Positions 50,401 to 63,482 of a stretch of 64,000 bases of DNA are shown here, one piece after another. This stretch comes from Lagopus muta (taxonomy: Eukaryota > Chordata > Aves > Galliformes > Phasianidae): contig NC_064437.1 of the NCBI RefSeq assembly GCF_023343835.1, positions 11,993,001 to 12,057,000 on the forward strand, given 5' to 3'. Made by a program: the position numbers and the translations under genes. Position 1 is the stretch's first letter. Every line of letters starts with the position of its first letter. The notes under the pieces were generated by a model that worked only from the letters and a program-made list of their open reading frames with translations, was not told the origin of the DNA and ran no database searches.

Positions 50401-53074
50401 CTTAGCATCTTAACCAAACTTCACTATAGCACTATGTTCAATTATAGGTCTTTGTAGCCCTTGCCCAATGTCACTTCTAGTTGCTCACCTCTGCCTTTCC
50501 CAGCTTCATTCCTCAGCATCACCATCCCTCCAATTCTCAATTCCCATTCAGTGATGCTACCCACTGCTGGGATTAAAAGTTACAGATGAAAGAAAAGGAT
50601 TTCCATTGAAGTTGGATGATTTTAGTGACTATAAAATATAGGAGCCCGGGATTTTCTATGACATCCCTGACACAAACAGTACATCAGTGCATACCACGGG
50701 ATAAACCTGAAGGCTGTTTCTGCTAATCTTCAAGCTGCTTCAGATGAATAGGATATTCTCATGAGCAGAACAGTTTCTCATTCCTAATCAGCTGAGTGGG
50801 GAAGTCATAGAGCTGCACAGTCCAGGAATTTCCATTCAGGTAGCAAATTGGGGAGCCACCACAAGCCCACACAGGTAGGGGGAGTCCCTGGACTAATAGA
50901 AACCACGCAACCAGAAAGCAATAGTAGATTAAATAGACTTTTGTTTCCTCCATCTTGGGTGTGTCCTGCTCAGCTTTGGTTTAACTTTCAGGTTAGTTCA
51001 TTGAATTTGTTTCAGAAAAAAAACAGTTACCAACTAATCATCCAAAGACTGGGCAGATGGGAGTTGAGTCAGACAAAAGCTCTATAGTGGTCTTTACACA
51101 CCTAGGTACCAGAATTGAACTAGTCATTAATCTTTCCCTTTAACAACATCATAGCATGACTTTGTGCTAATCTCACTTGTGCTAATAAGGTTTCTGGATA
51201 TTTCACTAAATTTCACAAATCCTACACTGAAGCTTCCGTTGTTAATGTGTGTAGCTATATTCCTTTAGACTGTATTGTTTTAGAGGGAAGTTACACAAGA
51301 GAGAATAATTTCATTACTAATAGAAGTGTTCTGACCTCATTAGCTGAGCAAACAGGAGACTATCTGAACCACAGACCCTTGGGTATAGCAAAGTCTCAGC
51401 CTAAAACTATCTAGTGTGAACAGAGACTGCACCACAGAGGTATTCTTGAGACCTTGGGTGTCCTTTAAAAGCTCTGGATGAATAGCAAATGCTGAATGGA
51501 CACAGCACTGAAATAACTGAAACGAATGTATGCCATGATAACATATAAAAGCAAAAAATACAGCAAATGAAATTAGGTCTCTCCTTGAACCAGAATAGAT
51601 TTGCAAACAAATGGAGAAAAATGTCCACTTACTTTTATTGCAGAGGTCTTGCTGCATGAAAGCCATTGAAAGAAAGTTTTTCAGAGATGAATTTGTCAAA
51701 TAAAATTGCAAATTTTTTTTCAAGAGTCTTTACAATTTTGCTCAACCCTGCATATTACATGATCTGTAAACCGGAAAATTAACAAATCAAATCACAAAGT
51801 TTATACATAAAATTAGTATCTATTAAAATATTGCAGACTATTTTTATTCTTATCACTTTTTACAAGTTGTTGGACTCTTTTCTCCTATGGTACCAAATAA
51901 CTTCTCTATTCTGTGTCTTTGACAGATGATATACATTTATAGTTACTCATTTCTCTCAGAATCAAAACATTACATTTAAATCTAAACACAGTTTGGAACT
52001 AGCTTTCTTCAGACATTATTAAAAACATTTAGTGCTATTATAACTTCACTCAGGAAACAGGTTGATTCATTCAAGCAAAGTATAGTGAATAGTTTTACAT
52101 CCTGCTGAGCTATTAAATTGTAAGGTTGCCTATACATAGTTTTTATTTTATTCATAATATATGACATCAACACAGATTTTGGGGATTAAAATAAATAGTC
52201 TTATGGTAGCACTGGAGGAAGTCATGTTATATTCACAGTTAGGGTGATATTCTTCAGAGTACTCGTAGCCTCAATTCCCATGATCTACCATATAAAAGGC
52301 ATTCAAGTTTGTGAAGGGTATGACTGTCTGTTAGAGGAAGGGAATTACTCTTTTCCCATTGAAGTCAATTTGTCTTCAGCTATTGACTGTGGGAAATCAG
52401 AAATTTTACCAACAGCCTTTCATACCTACCGTTAAGTTTGTGTGTACTTTAAATGCTTGCATGTACCAGCAAGACTTAGTCAAACACGAATACAAAGACT
52501 GCCATAACCATATCAACTAGCAATTTGAATCATTACGTATTTTATGATGATCACTTCCCAGTAATTTTATGAAGACAAAACTACAGTGAAAAATTATGGA
52601 ATTAACTATCTATAATATACCTTTCTAATTAACCCTATCAGTTAATGAATATGCTATGATCTGAAACACAATTGTTTCTATCCCTTACAGTTTTTATCCA
52701 GCTAGGTCAGACTTTTTTTTATAATCAATGTACACATTAAACTTTTATATCTAAATGGATGATTCAGCATATGGTGATATGTTCAAGCTTCAGTGTAGAG
52801 ATACATCAAGCACAGATTTACTGAGGATGTACTGCCTAACCCAACATGCTTGCTTCAGTTCATGAGATCAGCACTTTGTGGACTCCTCAAAGTGTCTGAA
52901 TTTGGCCACAGTGTACCATACTACCTTAGTATATCTATTGCACTGCCACTGTGTCACAGACATAGAAAAGCAGCAATAGCTGAAAAAAAAAATAAAATGT
53001 TATAGTGTGTCTTAGACATAGTACACTTGGAATAATCAGGCAGTAACAAACAGTAGGCAGACACTTCAGCTTAC

Positions 53075-53124
53075 CTCATTCTGTTGTTCTCTCTCAAATC
53101 CAGTTCCAGCCCTTTTAGTAAATC
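53075..53124 (-). other. Candidate exon, minus strand (50 nt)
   Basis: On the minus strand a long pyrimidine tract (CCTCTTACTCTTTTGTCCTC, then TTTTCGATAG) with a CTTAC branch-point-like word about 26 bases upstream leads into 50 bases ending GAATGAG|GTAAGCT. Two of three frames are open. The one in phase with the candidate exon at 63353-63482 reads FTKRAGTGFEREQQNE after a split Gly codon. I do not recognise the protein. Confidence 0.35.
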
Positions 53125-56122
53125 CTATCGAAAAGAGGACAAAAGAGTAAGAGGAAATATCCTTGCCTATTGTCCTAACCAAATTTGACATTCTGAATCT
53201 TTCCTCACACCCACTTGAGAAGAAAGTACATCAATAAGCACTCAGCTTCATCCCATAAATTAGACAAGTATCAAACAACAGTCTGAACCAAACTTGTGAA
53301 TGCCAACTCCATTAGAGAAAAGACAAAACAATCATCTCAAGTGGGAGCATTTCCAACACTCCTAGATGATGACCATCAAAATACCAACTGCAGAGCACAA
53401 CAAACTAATTCCTAGAATCAGACACATCCACTGAATAAGATAAGCCAAGTGTGCTGCTTATGCATCAATTGTCAGGGGGCCAAAATCCTACCAGAGCCCT
53501 TTCTGCTTAAATACTGCCTTACTCAGTGTGCTTCCCAATTGAAAGAAAGAAGTCCTTGAAAGTAATTAGGCCTGACAAGGCAGAGCACACCAGCCTTGAA
53601 GTTATGGGTGTGCGTAAATGGCACATTCTGGTTTCTAGTAAATGTTTCAGCCACATATGAACAGGTTAAATTGCAGCAGAAAACCAACCAAGAATTGCAG
53701 GCCAGCTGTGAAGAGTAAATGGAGTGATAAGATTATTACTGTATTGAGGAAGCAGAACAGAAAATCGAAATAAGAATTTGTCTGTGATCAAAAGCTATAG
53801 AGACCTTGGTGTCTGGCCATTGACTAATATTATGTTTCCTCATAAGCTTCATTTATTTCTACTGTTCACTGAATTGACTCTTACTAAGATTTTGAAATAG
53901 AAACTTTTTCTAGTACATTGCTGCAACTGAAGCTGTGACAGAGTGCAGCTGCCCTTTGCTTTTGCAGAGAAATGCTAGAGGTTGACAAGACTTGTGTTCT
54001 GTCTGCCCCAAGAAAGTGCAATGGGCAGGAATTCATTTATTTGTGCTACTCATTCTAGTGTATATTCTCAAAATCATATAGACAGGTTCACAAACACAAG
54101 TTACTTAGCGGGAAGCCAGGACATAAATTTAGCTTGGCTTATATCACAGTAATCCATTTATGTGCCAGGGACTTGTAAAAACGTTAACGATGAATTCACC
54201 ATTACTGTTTAAAAAGGCAATTTCTTGGTGCAACATGCAAAAACTTCTCAATGCCATGTGTTTTCATGCCTCCCTCTCAAGATCTCAACATGTACATTTT
54301 TAAGCACATATTTTACCATTCCTTTCATGTTTTGTAAACATTTGCAATGGTACCACTTGTGAACATCTTTGATGGTGCTTTTTAGGTTTTCTGCAAAATG
54401 CTTAAGAATTGGAAACCATGCCGTCTGCTGAGCTCAATTCACAACTTCTATCTCCATGTGTTATTGTTAGTGCTTAGTAGCAAGTAGATTTATCCCCATC
54501 TAGTAGGTATAACATGGCATCTGTTGAGTCCATTGCCCTTAAAAAGAAGCAGGCATGGGGAGTATTATAGCCAGAAAATTTGTAATTAAGTCAGGCAAGG
54601 CACTAATTCTCTCTTAAATCTATGCACATGCTTTTTGTGGAAATGAACAAGATGTGTGGAGAGACAGGTTTTCTCAATTACCCGGGTTAATATTCATGTG
54701 CAAATACAGACTCAGCTAAACCCCACACATATGTCGTAATGTCTACATTTGTCATACTTTTTTTTCAACGGGTATACAATATTCAACCGAAATACCCATA
54801 AAAAGACTGACTGCAAAAATCACATTTTATAGCTTGCCCCAGGAATGTTTGCATTAAATTGCTTTAGACTGAGAGAGTTTCATTGTGATCAGGGCCCAAG
54901 AGATATAAAACAGCCATAAAGTATGGGTCATAGTGTGAGTTTATAAGCTAGGCTTCTACTTAATTTAAATTATAGTGGCAGTGTAAGAAGTTGTGGTTTA
55001 CCAACAGTACTGTTATGCCTTGAGTTAAATGCTTTCTTTCCACTGGCAGTTTCATGTACTTGCCTCTCATGCAAGAGTTAAATGCCTTACGTGTATGTGT
55101 CCTGTAATTCATCATTTGAGAAAAATAAAACTTCATTATCAGACATATGAACAAGTGCTGCTGACATCTTGTCTGAAGAAGCTCTGCGTGTATTTCAGTA
55201 GCAGCTCCATTTCAAGCTCCTCTTTGTTCCTGGATCAGTGCCAGTGTTCAAATCTCTGCCTGAAGCTGGCTCATGCTGCTTCTTAGAGGAGCAAGAGTTT
55301 AACATCTCTATTGAAAATTAAAGTGCACCTTGTGATTTGATCAGATTGACTAAGTATAGTTCTATGATTTATAATTTCTTTAATTGGACATCACAAATCA
55401 CAACTAGAAATACCATAAGATTAATATTTTTTAAGTTCAGAGATCTATCTGTTCAACTTTTGAAGCATAAGGATATCTTAACAAAAGAGGATAGACTGTA
55501 ACAGATAAACTAGGTCTGTAATCTTTTGCCATATCTGTTTGGTGGTGTTTTTAAAAGATTAAAATGACAGAAAAAGCCTTCATCAAATCCAGTAAGCTCT
55601 AGAGTTTAACCTAGATGTCTAATGCTGCAGTACACTACCTCGATATTCATCAGTAGGAATATCAAGGGAAAAATCAAAGCAAAAACATTTTACTTTAGCT
55701 GTTTATACGTCAAATTCAAGTTGTTCTGATTTTTCTGATGCTTAAACTATTTGTTTTCTTATATTTTATTTAGCTTTGAGTATTGATGTACATGCTACCT
55801 CAATCTACATTTATCTTTCTGAGGGCTAATCATTTTAAAATAAAAAACTTATCACATAAATGTGTTGAATTTAAAGGGATAATTTTGAACAAGTGGGCAC
55901 ATGCTCTAATACAGTTGAAATTTTCTGACTGGGACTTTCGAAACAGATTATTTCTATTTTCCAGTTTCAGAATATTTTATCAGAAAATACAAAATGGCTA
56001 AGTCTTAATGAAAGCTTTTATTATACAAATGTAATGCAAAATATATTTATATAGGATGTGTCCTGTGCTTTTACTTTTTCTTGCACTTTGCAGAGCAAAA
56101 AATTTGAATTCTGTGAATCAGA

Positions 56123-56154
56123 GAATTCAGTTCCTATAGAATTCAGTTCCTATA
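56123..56154. repeat. 16-bp perfect tandem duplication
   Basis: GAATTCAGTTCCTATA occurs twice in direct succession. It is a simple local duplication. Confidence 0.95.
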
Positions 56155-57116
56155 GAAGTTAAAATAATTTTATAAATGATAATACTTTCTGACATGATCT
56201 GTTATCTTTTTCTAGCTAAGAACTCTTTTCTGTCCAAATGCACAAGGTAGGTGGCAGTTTCAGCTGATTAAAATGCACAGAGGTGCTAAATATGGCTGCT
56301 CATTTACTCAAATTACTTTTTTTTTTTTTGCATTGCCTTCTGTAGAAGTTGTGAACATGAACCATATGGGGTGGGGAATTAGGGCCAAGGCCACACCTGC
56401 ATTCCTGATTTAAAAGTGGACCGTGGTTCAGTGAAACTTCTTGGAATAGGATGATTTTCAATTATCCTGAAATTAATTGCTGTTACACTACTGATCATAT
56501 GACATACATTGATATTTAACGCTAAATATTATGGAAATTAGTCCTTCACGTGGATTAGCTTCTCTTTTGCATTTTCTCCAGAGTTTTCATAAAAGGCTTG
56601 CATACTTTTCGTAACACTTACATACTTGTCCTCTCTTCCATACTGCTGTTTTGTCTGTGCAACTCTGCTGAATTTAGTGTGATAATCCTGATTTGTGCCG
56701 CAGCTAAGCCTTTCCTAACACTTTCAACACTAATTGTTTAGAAGTGGACTGATGTGACAGTGAATTCCCCCTACTGGTAACAGTTTCCTTGATTGTCTTC
56801 CTCCTTCCTTTCTTCTTTAAAAAAAAAAAAAAAAAGAGTTTCAGGGTGAAATGACCCTGGTATAATAGCTGTTATAGATTTGAGTGTACTTTTACAAGGC
56901 ACTGTCCATTTATAAAAATAAACTATAAGCATCAATAGGAAATGAAAGATTACATTATAGCAACAGCTTGTCCTAGACTAGCCTTTATGTGGTTTCTGAA
57001 TTGCCCACTGCACTATTTCTTCATTCTCAGCATTTTACAGAACTGGAATCTGCTCTGTTATACCTCAATTAAAAAAAAAAAGAAGAAAAAAAGTGACACA
57101 GAAACTACCTGACCAA

Positions 57117-57148
57117 AATTAAATAAATAAATAAACAAACAAACAAAT
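57117..57148. repeat. (AAAT)n/(AAAC)n microsatellite
   Basis: AAAT units followed by AAAC units over about 32 bases. Simple tetranucleotide repeat. Confidence 0.9.
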
Positions 57149-57461
57149 GTGGGGCTCACTCTTGTTCTCAAATAAATGAATTTCATACTTGTTCCCCATC
57201 TGCAGCATGTGTCCCTGTTCATGAGATTAATTAGTGATAAGCCTGGAAATGAAATTTCATGCCTCAGTGGTTGGAAATGTTGGAAATAGGGCCCTAAAAT
57301 TGTCCCCAGTTGATCCAGGTACAGCTACACTGCATATTAAATCAGGATCGTTATCCTACCTTGTTCTCTGCAGGTGCCTAATAAAATCTTTGTAGCATTA
57401 CCCTCACTTGGTTCCACTGTCACGCAATGATCTCACTACATTGGGTTAAAAAAGGAGTTAC

Positions 57462-57578
57462 CTGATCTTGTGTCATGATCCTCTATGCTTATAGCAAAAG
57501 GGGACTGAAGTCACAAAGAAATCTCTCTAGTGAGCTACAGCCTTTTTCTGTAATTTTCCCCAGGATTTGAACCAGTTA
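57462..57578 (-). other. Candidate exon, minus strand (117 nt)
   Basis: The minus-strand acceptor is TACTTTTTCTGGTCTTTCAG and the donor GATCAG|GTAACT. All three frames contain stops, so it would be a non-coding exon. It lies between the other two minus-strand candidates (63353-63482 and 53075-53124), and would break their shared frame if included. Confidence 0.2.
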
Positions 57579-59750
57579 CTGAAAGACCAGAAAAAGTACA
57601 AAGAAAGGGCTTATCCTTTAGACCTAGCCACTTAAATGCCTGCAAAGAACAGGACTGTTCCACCACTAAGCATGAGGCATACTTGAGGAGTTTGTGGGCT
57701 CCACCCATGCAGCTGTTGTCTCAAAGGTGCTATCCACGTATTAAGTCTCATTTCTCTATTTGGGTATGTTTTGCATATTAGCTGTGGACAATGATGTTAT
57801 CTTTACCATCCAGTTTGGCTGGCATTGTGGCTGGTGGGAGACAGAAAAAGCAAGCCAAGGCAGCTAGATGACAGTGTGTACAAGCTGCTGGAAGAATGGG
57901 TACGCAGCAATGTTGGGTACCTAGAATCTCTTGGCATCAGATATTTGGATGGGAATGGGATGTATCAGACAAGCAACTACTTAGCAAGCAGACTGCTTTC
58001 TGACCTAACGAATACTGGACCTGTATCAAAGGGCAACATGGAACAGAGCTTCCTTTGTGTCCCTATAATCAAATAAAAAGTTTTTTCAACATCAAGGTAT
58101 GGTGAATAATGCAGGAAAGGAAACCCTTTTGACTACAAAGCATTCAGGCTGCACAGGATACCTTCAGGGATCACTATACTCTTCAGAAATTGGCTATCTT
58201 TATGTATTTTGGAATTACTTTCCCTGTTCATTTCTCTGTTATATTGGCTGTTTTCCAGAATTATTATTATTGATTTTTTTTTTTTAAGCCATCATCAGCA
58301 TACAATGACACAGTCACCTTGGATATGGAAAAATTGATTAAAAGCATTTCTGAAGTCCGAAACATTTCCTTCTAGTATTTTAAAAAGTGGAATAAATCCG
58401 TTTCCTGGATGAAAAGTCAGATGAAAGCTATATTTCATATTATTTCTATACTGTGAATGCATATTCAAAGTATTCATGTTTCCACAGTAGCTTGACTCTA
58501 ACACTAATACAACTACTAGTCTTAAGGAAGAAAAGATGCATTTTTATGTTCTATGACATTTTTAAACTTGAACGACATTGCAAATATAGGTGTTAGTTCT
58601 CACGGTCAGGTATATTTTAGACCTCTAAAAATTCAGGAGTTGCCTTCTTTCAACATCTTGCCATGTCATGGCCTCTTCTCTGCAACTGTGAATGTTAAAA
58701 AAGAACTTTTTCTCTATGATTTCTTCTTCTTAGTATTTCTGTTGCAATAGAAATAGCAGAGAGGAAAAATATCAAAAAAGTGCATGTATGAATTAATATC
58801 TAAAATACAAAAAATTCAGTTATGCATCTCATCAGGGATTAACTTGATTAAAGTTTGTTTCTGAATCTCTACTTTAAACTATGGTTTCTAGGACCTGCAA
58901 TGGTAGCAAGGTTGCAGACCACTTCAAACTGTGAATCACGCCTCAGCTTAGCAATTAAATATATATATATATACTTTACATTTGCAATTAAATATAATTT
59001 TTATGTAGTTGAACTTTCCAAATGAAATGAAATGTGTTGCATAAATTTGTGTTGTGTGTGAAAATCCAGGATGTATTTTTTGCCTTAATCGAGCTTCAGT
59101 AACCTATTAAAATACCTACAGAGGTCCATTGTTCCCAGTACATTTTGAGAAAGCAACAAAAAAGCAAAAATGCTTTGAATTTAAAGATTAATATGTTTAC
59201 AATGTTTTAAAGCATTATTTCTGTTAAGCATTTTCGGTTGCTTTGCACTCACTTTTAATAACAGTTAAAAGAAGGTTCCAACAGAGCATTTATTAAGCAT
59301 GGTTTTTTTTGTAGCAAGATTTCTTCTGATTTAACATTGCAACTGCAATTGCTTGACATCCTTCAGTGCCTGTGATTAAATAACATTTTGAAAACAAGCT
59401 TTCACATCTGTTTTAAAGGAAAGAAGTGACACCAGTAAAAGTCTGGCAAGGCTTTCTGGAGGGTGCAGATGAAAGAAAGAAGGGAGGGACAGGAGGAGAG
59501 GTTTTGTTTTCAGAATTACTTAGAATGTCTCAGGCATGGTTAGTTTGATTTTTTGTCTTCTGTTCCAGACCACAGGTGTTTCCCATTAAGACAAGCGAAC
59601 TGACTTTAACGGTATCCTGCAGAGCTGTGGGCACAGAATACCTTCTGTGAGCTGCCAATAATTATTTGTCCTGGCTTTGTTTCTGGAGGTTCTACTTAAA
59701 TTGGTTCAAAAAGCTGGTAATCTGTTTCATCCCTGAAGATTAACCCCCTT

Positions 59751-59756
59751 AAAAAA

Positions 59757-59794
<38 letters not shown>
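59751..59794. repeat. A15 followed by (AG)n microsatellite
   Basis: Fifteen A lead directly into about 15 AG dinucleotides. Simple compound repeat. Confidence 0.95.
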
Positions 59795-59800
<6 letters not shown>

Positions 59801-61699
59801 GTGTGCTTCTACATAATTGAACAGAATAAAAGATCTTTCACCGTATCTTTGTATCTTTGTTCATTTAGGGAATGATTTTTAAAGTGTGATGAAAGGAGAC
59901 TTCGGAAGAGCACTCAATGTGTAGCACTACTACTAGCTATGTTCCACCAATTCCCTCAACAGTCTACACTGCAGACAATGGGACTAGTAATAAATTTAAT
60001 CTTGATAGGACCTAAAACATTTATTATTTGCAAATGCCTATATACAAAACATTGTGACTACAAATCAACTCCAAGTAGCTACTAAAGCTATGATTAGATT
60101 TACAAACCTCAGGCAAATCCACATAGACATTTATCCACTAATTTCATCAGTTTTTGATTTATATCTTTTAAGAACTTCAAAAATCTGGATAAGGGTGTAA
60201 GTTCTTGTGCTTCAATTTTTTTTTAATCAGGTTAGAAAATGAAAATTTTTATTTTCATTACTCTCTGACTACAGTCAGACTTCAAATTTCCTCTGAAAGC
60301 TTCAGTACAGCAAAATTCTTGAATATTTGCAATATCAGGGGCTATGAGAATTATCACTTTGTAAGAAATACTCAGAACCTTCCAGGATAATTTTCAGAAG
60401 ACCAAAGAGAACAAAGATGGATTTCTCTTATAAAATGCATATTTATGTGCGTAAAACTGCTAAATTTTTTAATTCAATTGCATTTTATATTTGCCCATGA
60501 CATCTCAAGCAACTGTATAATTGAACTTGGAAGATGAAGACACATTGTGAGCTAACCATTTAAAAATCCTATTCACAGTGTTCTCAGTTATACTTTCACT
60601 TTGGGCTTGGCATGATCTTGCAAGATAAAGCATCTAACCAACACGCTACATCCATTCAGTTCTAATACAACACGGGCTACTGTTCATGGACATGCAAATT
60701 CTTTTGTCATCTGTATGATTTGCAATGAATAGATTAAAGAGGGAAATTCAGCCTAATCCTGATCCCATTTACATTGCATTCAATAGGAAAATAGTTTGGA
60801 GAAAAATGCTATTAGCTGATATCTATTGATATGTAAAAACTAATTCAGTCCATCCCTGCTTTGATGTTTTTTTCCTAATAAATGTGAGCGCTCTTTCCGT
60901 AGGCAGCTAAAAACAGACTGTATTTTATCTTAGAATTAACTATTGTGCAGTCACTTAGCTCATATATTGCATACTTTTGAGACTTTTAAGAAGCAATAAG
61001 TTATGCAATAGCATAACTTCAGACGAGTGCAGCACAACAGAAGCTGTAAGTGGTATTACCCTGTCAGTCTCCAGGAAACATCAGGGTGGTTGACAAGCAC
61101 ACTGAGTCTCAAAACGCAAAACTAGTAATGACACATCAATTGACAATAATGATTTGAAAATGTAAAATGCCATAAAAATGTAGTTGCTTTCCACTTTTCC
61201 ATTTTACCGTTAGAGACAAGGGTTATAGATAGGCTGCAGTCAGTTTTCAAGAGAGGTAGCTTCAAGCTCAGACATGGCCAAGGACACTGCTGTCTCCATG
61301 ATGTCAACAACACAAGCATTTATATAAGATACTGAGACAAGACATGAACAAAGATAAAATTAAGTCACTCTGAAAAGTAGACACAGCTGAAGTGGGGGCA
61401 GACCATCTTGCTATCTGTAATTGCACTAATTAAGATACTGCTAATAACGTTCCTGCTGGTACTGTTGGTATTGGCTACAGAAGTGTCAACCTGTTATGAA
61501 CTCTCAAACTCACTGAAACATCTGGGTAAATGCTTAGATGGTTTGCCCACAAGAATGTGTCATTATTCTTCTCTAGATAACATCTTTAAAGGTACTCCAA
61601 ATACAAATACACAGTCCCCAACAGTCTCTGTTGTTCCTGTTTAATCCCACCAATATATTCAACTCCTAAGATCCTTTTCAAAAAGTTGGCCATCATCCT

Positions 61700-61942
61700 T
61701 GAAGAACAGGATGGGTAAATTTAGATTAGATAGAAGGAAGAAATTCTTCACTATGAGGATGGCAAGGCACCAGAGCAGGTTATCCAGAGAAGCTGTGGAT
61801 GTCTCTGCAGGTGTTCAAAGCCATATTGGACATGGTTTTGGGCAACCTCGGCTAGTGAGAGGTGTCGTTGACCATGGCAGAAGGGTTGAAACTAGCTAAT
61901 CATTGAGGTCACTTCCAACTCAAACCATTCTGTGATTTTGAT
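61700..61942 (+). mobile_element. CR1: CR1 LINE, 3'-end fragment
   Basis: The plus strand carries the end of CR1 ORF2 and its 3' UTR: TAGAAGGAAGAAATTCTTCA, then TATCCAGAGAAGCTGTGGATG (the '[14 protein letters not shown]' end in better copies), TTGGGCAACCT, GAGGTCACTTCCAACTCAAA and the tail CCATTCTGTGATTTTG. It is moderately diverged and 5'-truncated, with no coding ability. Confidence 0.9.
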
Positions 61943-63352
61943 CTAAGATTAAAGGATCAAGCCTTTGATGAAGTCAGCTGTCACTCTGAATACAGTACAA
62001 TTGCGCGGGGAGAATCAAAGGAAGATGAGCAAAATATTGCTTGAGATTTTAGGAGTCTACATAGGTATTTCAGTTTGACTCATGAGGGAGCTTAAAAAGC
62101 AAACACTTCCTCCAGTCACGGCACCTTTCCTTTGGTTCACATTGCAGTATGGCCTCAGGGTGCAGGAACTGGATCTCTTTCATGTCAAATTCAAGGTTGA
62201 AGGTATACTCCAGGACTGCAGAGAATGTGATCCAGATGCTCATTCAGTTCACAGGATCAGATTAGACATTTCATTTTCCTGAAATGCATCACGCATTCTG
62301 CTCTCCAGCTCCCATTCACTATTCTGCACTACCTGCTACTGTTGACCAAGCTTTACTTCTCTAACTCCTCCTGTGATTAAGTCAGTGAATTGCTCCATAA
62401 GTATTCTGATTTTTCTTTTCATCATTGCAAGTTCATTCAGCCCATGAAAGCTGAATGCTAAAGAAGCTAAAGATGACAAAGTATGACTTACCAATGGATT
62501 AATAAGCAGAAAACATGGTAAACTTGCAGCAAGCTGAGTCTTCTGCTTTTGTAAACCAGCTTCCTTAGGTTGACTTTAGCAGAGTTATGCTGATTTACAT
62601 TATCTGGGTACGTAATGAAGCATATTCCAGTAATTCAGATGCTGATTTAGCTAGATGTATGCATATTACAAACACACATTGGGGCCTGAGGGTTGTTCCA
62701 GTAACTATTGATTCTTTGAGAAAAGTTTGCTGGGGTCACTATAGTTTGCTCACACTTATATTTGCATTATTGGAATTTAAGATACCTCATCTGGAGCTGA
62801 ATGTCTTGTATAATGAAAAGTGCCAATTGCAAGTAACAACTATTAAGTCCTATCTAACAGCTTATGATAAAAACTGATAAGCACAAAAGTGACAAAGAAT
62901 GAAACACAGGGAAATTAAGGTAGTTTTCACCACTAAAAACACTAATATTATTCCAGCAACAACATCTCCACAGCCTAACATCACCTTTTCCCTCTGCTTT
63001 TTTCTTCTCCAAACACCAACTGAAAGTTTTTTTAAGAAACATATCTGTTTTTATAACAGGAACCACAGCATTAGAGATTTAACCCTCCAGTCAAAATCTA
63101 CTCAAGTCATCGAAATATCTTTTAACTTCTCTGGACTTTAAATGACTCTTGCAATAGTTTATTGCATTTAAACCACAGCAGAGCTGTTTTAAAATTGTTT
63201 AGGAAACTTCACTTCTCCATTATAAATAAGTCAATGTAGCATTTTAAAGTGTAGACCTATATCAGTGAGAAACAGATTTTAAAAGCATTTTATGGAAGAT
63301 TACGTCAATAGTTATTTTTCTTTTTTTTCTAAGTCTAGTTCATATTAAATAC
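61943..63352. other. AT-rich non-coding DNA
   Basis: No gene or transposon recognised. Short frames at 62082-62282, 62587-62877 and 62899-63141 lack splice or promoter context and match no family I know. Confidence 0.65.
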
Positions 63353-63482
63353 CTTTATACTGACACAGTGATATGCTGCAATGGTGGACCATGTTGTCCC
63401 ACATCTTTCTTTGCTCCTTACTGCCATCCAACTTGGAGACTAAGCTACGGTACTTCCATTTCCTGGGCACCACCAGAGATAC
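63353..63482 (-). other. Candidate coding exon, minus strand (130 nt)
   Basis: The minus strand has a strong acceptor (CATATTTTTTTTCGTTTTCAG), 130 bases of distinctly higher GC than the flanks, and a donor ATAAAG|GTATTT. The frame from the first base is open for 43 codons, with blocks such as PRKWKYRSLVSKLDG and KEQRKMWDNMVHHC; the other two frames stop. It would end in phase 1 and join in frame to 53075-53124. I do not recognise the protein, and an exon of a non-coding RNA is possible. Confidence 0.4.

Larger units (their letters stand above)
50401..61699. other. AT-rich non-coding DNA with candidate minus-strand exons
   Basis: No recognised gene. It holds candidate exons at 53075-53124 and 57462-57578, a small secreted-like frame at 50759-50953, and simple repeats at 56123-56154, 56819-56836, 57117-57148 and 59751-59794. 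Otherwise the sequence looks unremarkable. Confidence 0.6.

Noticed and set aside
51340-51723. 127-codon minus-strand frame and a nested 73-codon one
   Set aside because: AT-rich Phe/Leu/Ser composition, no domain and no splice signals; length within chance.
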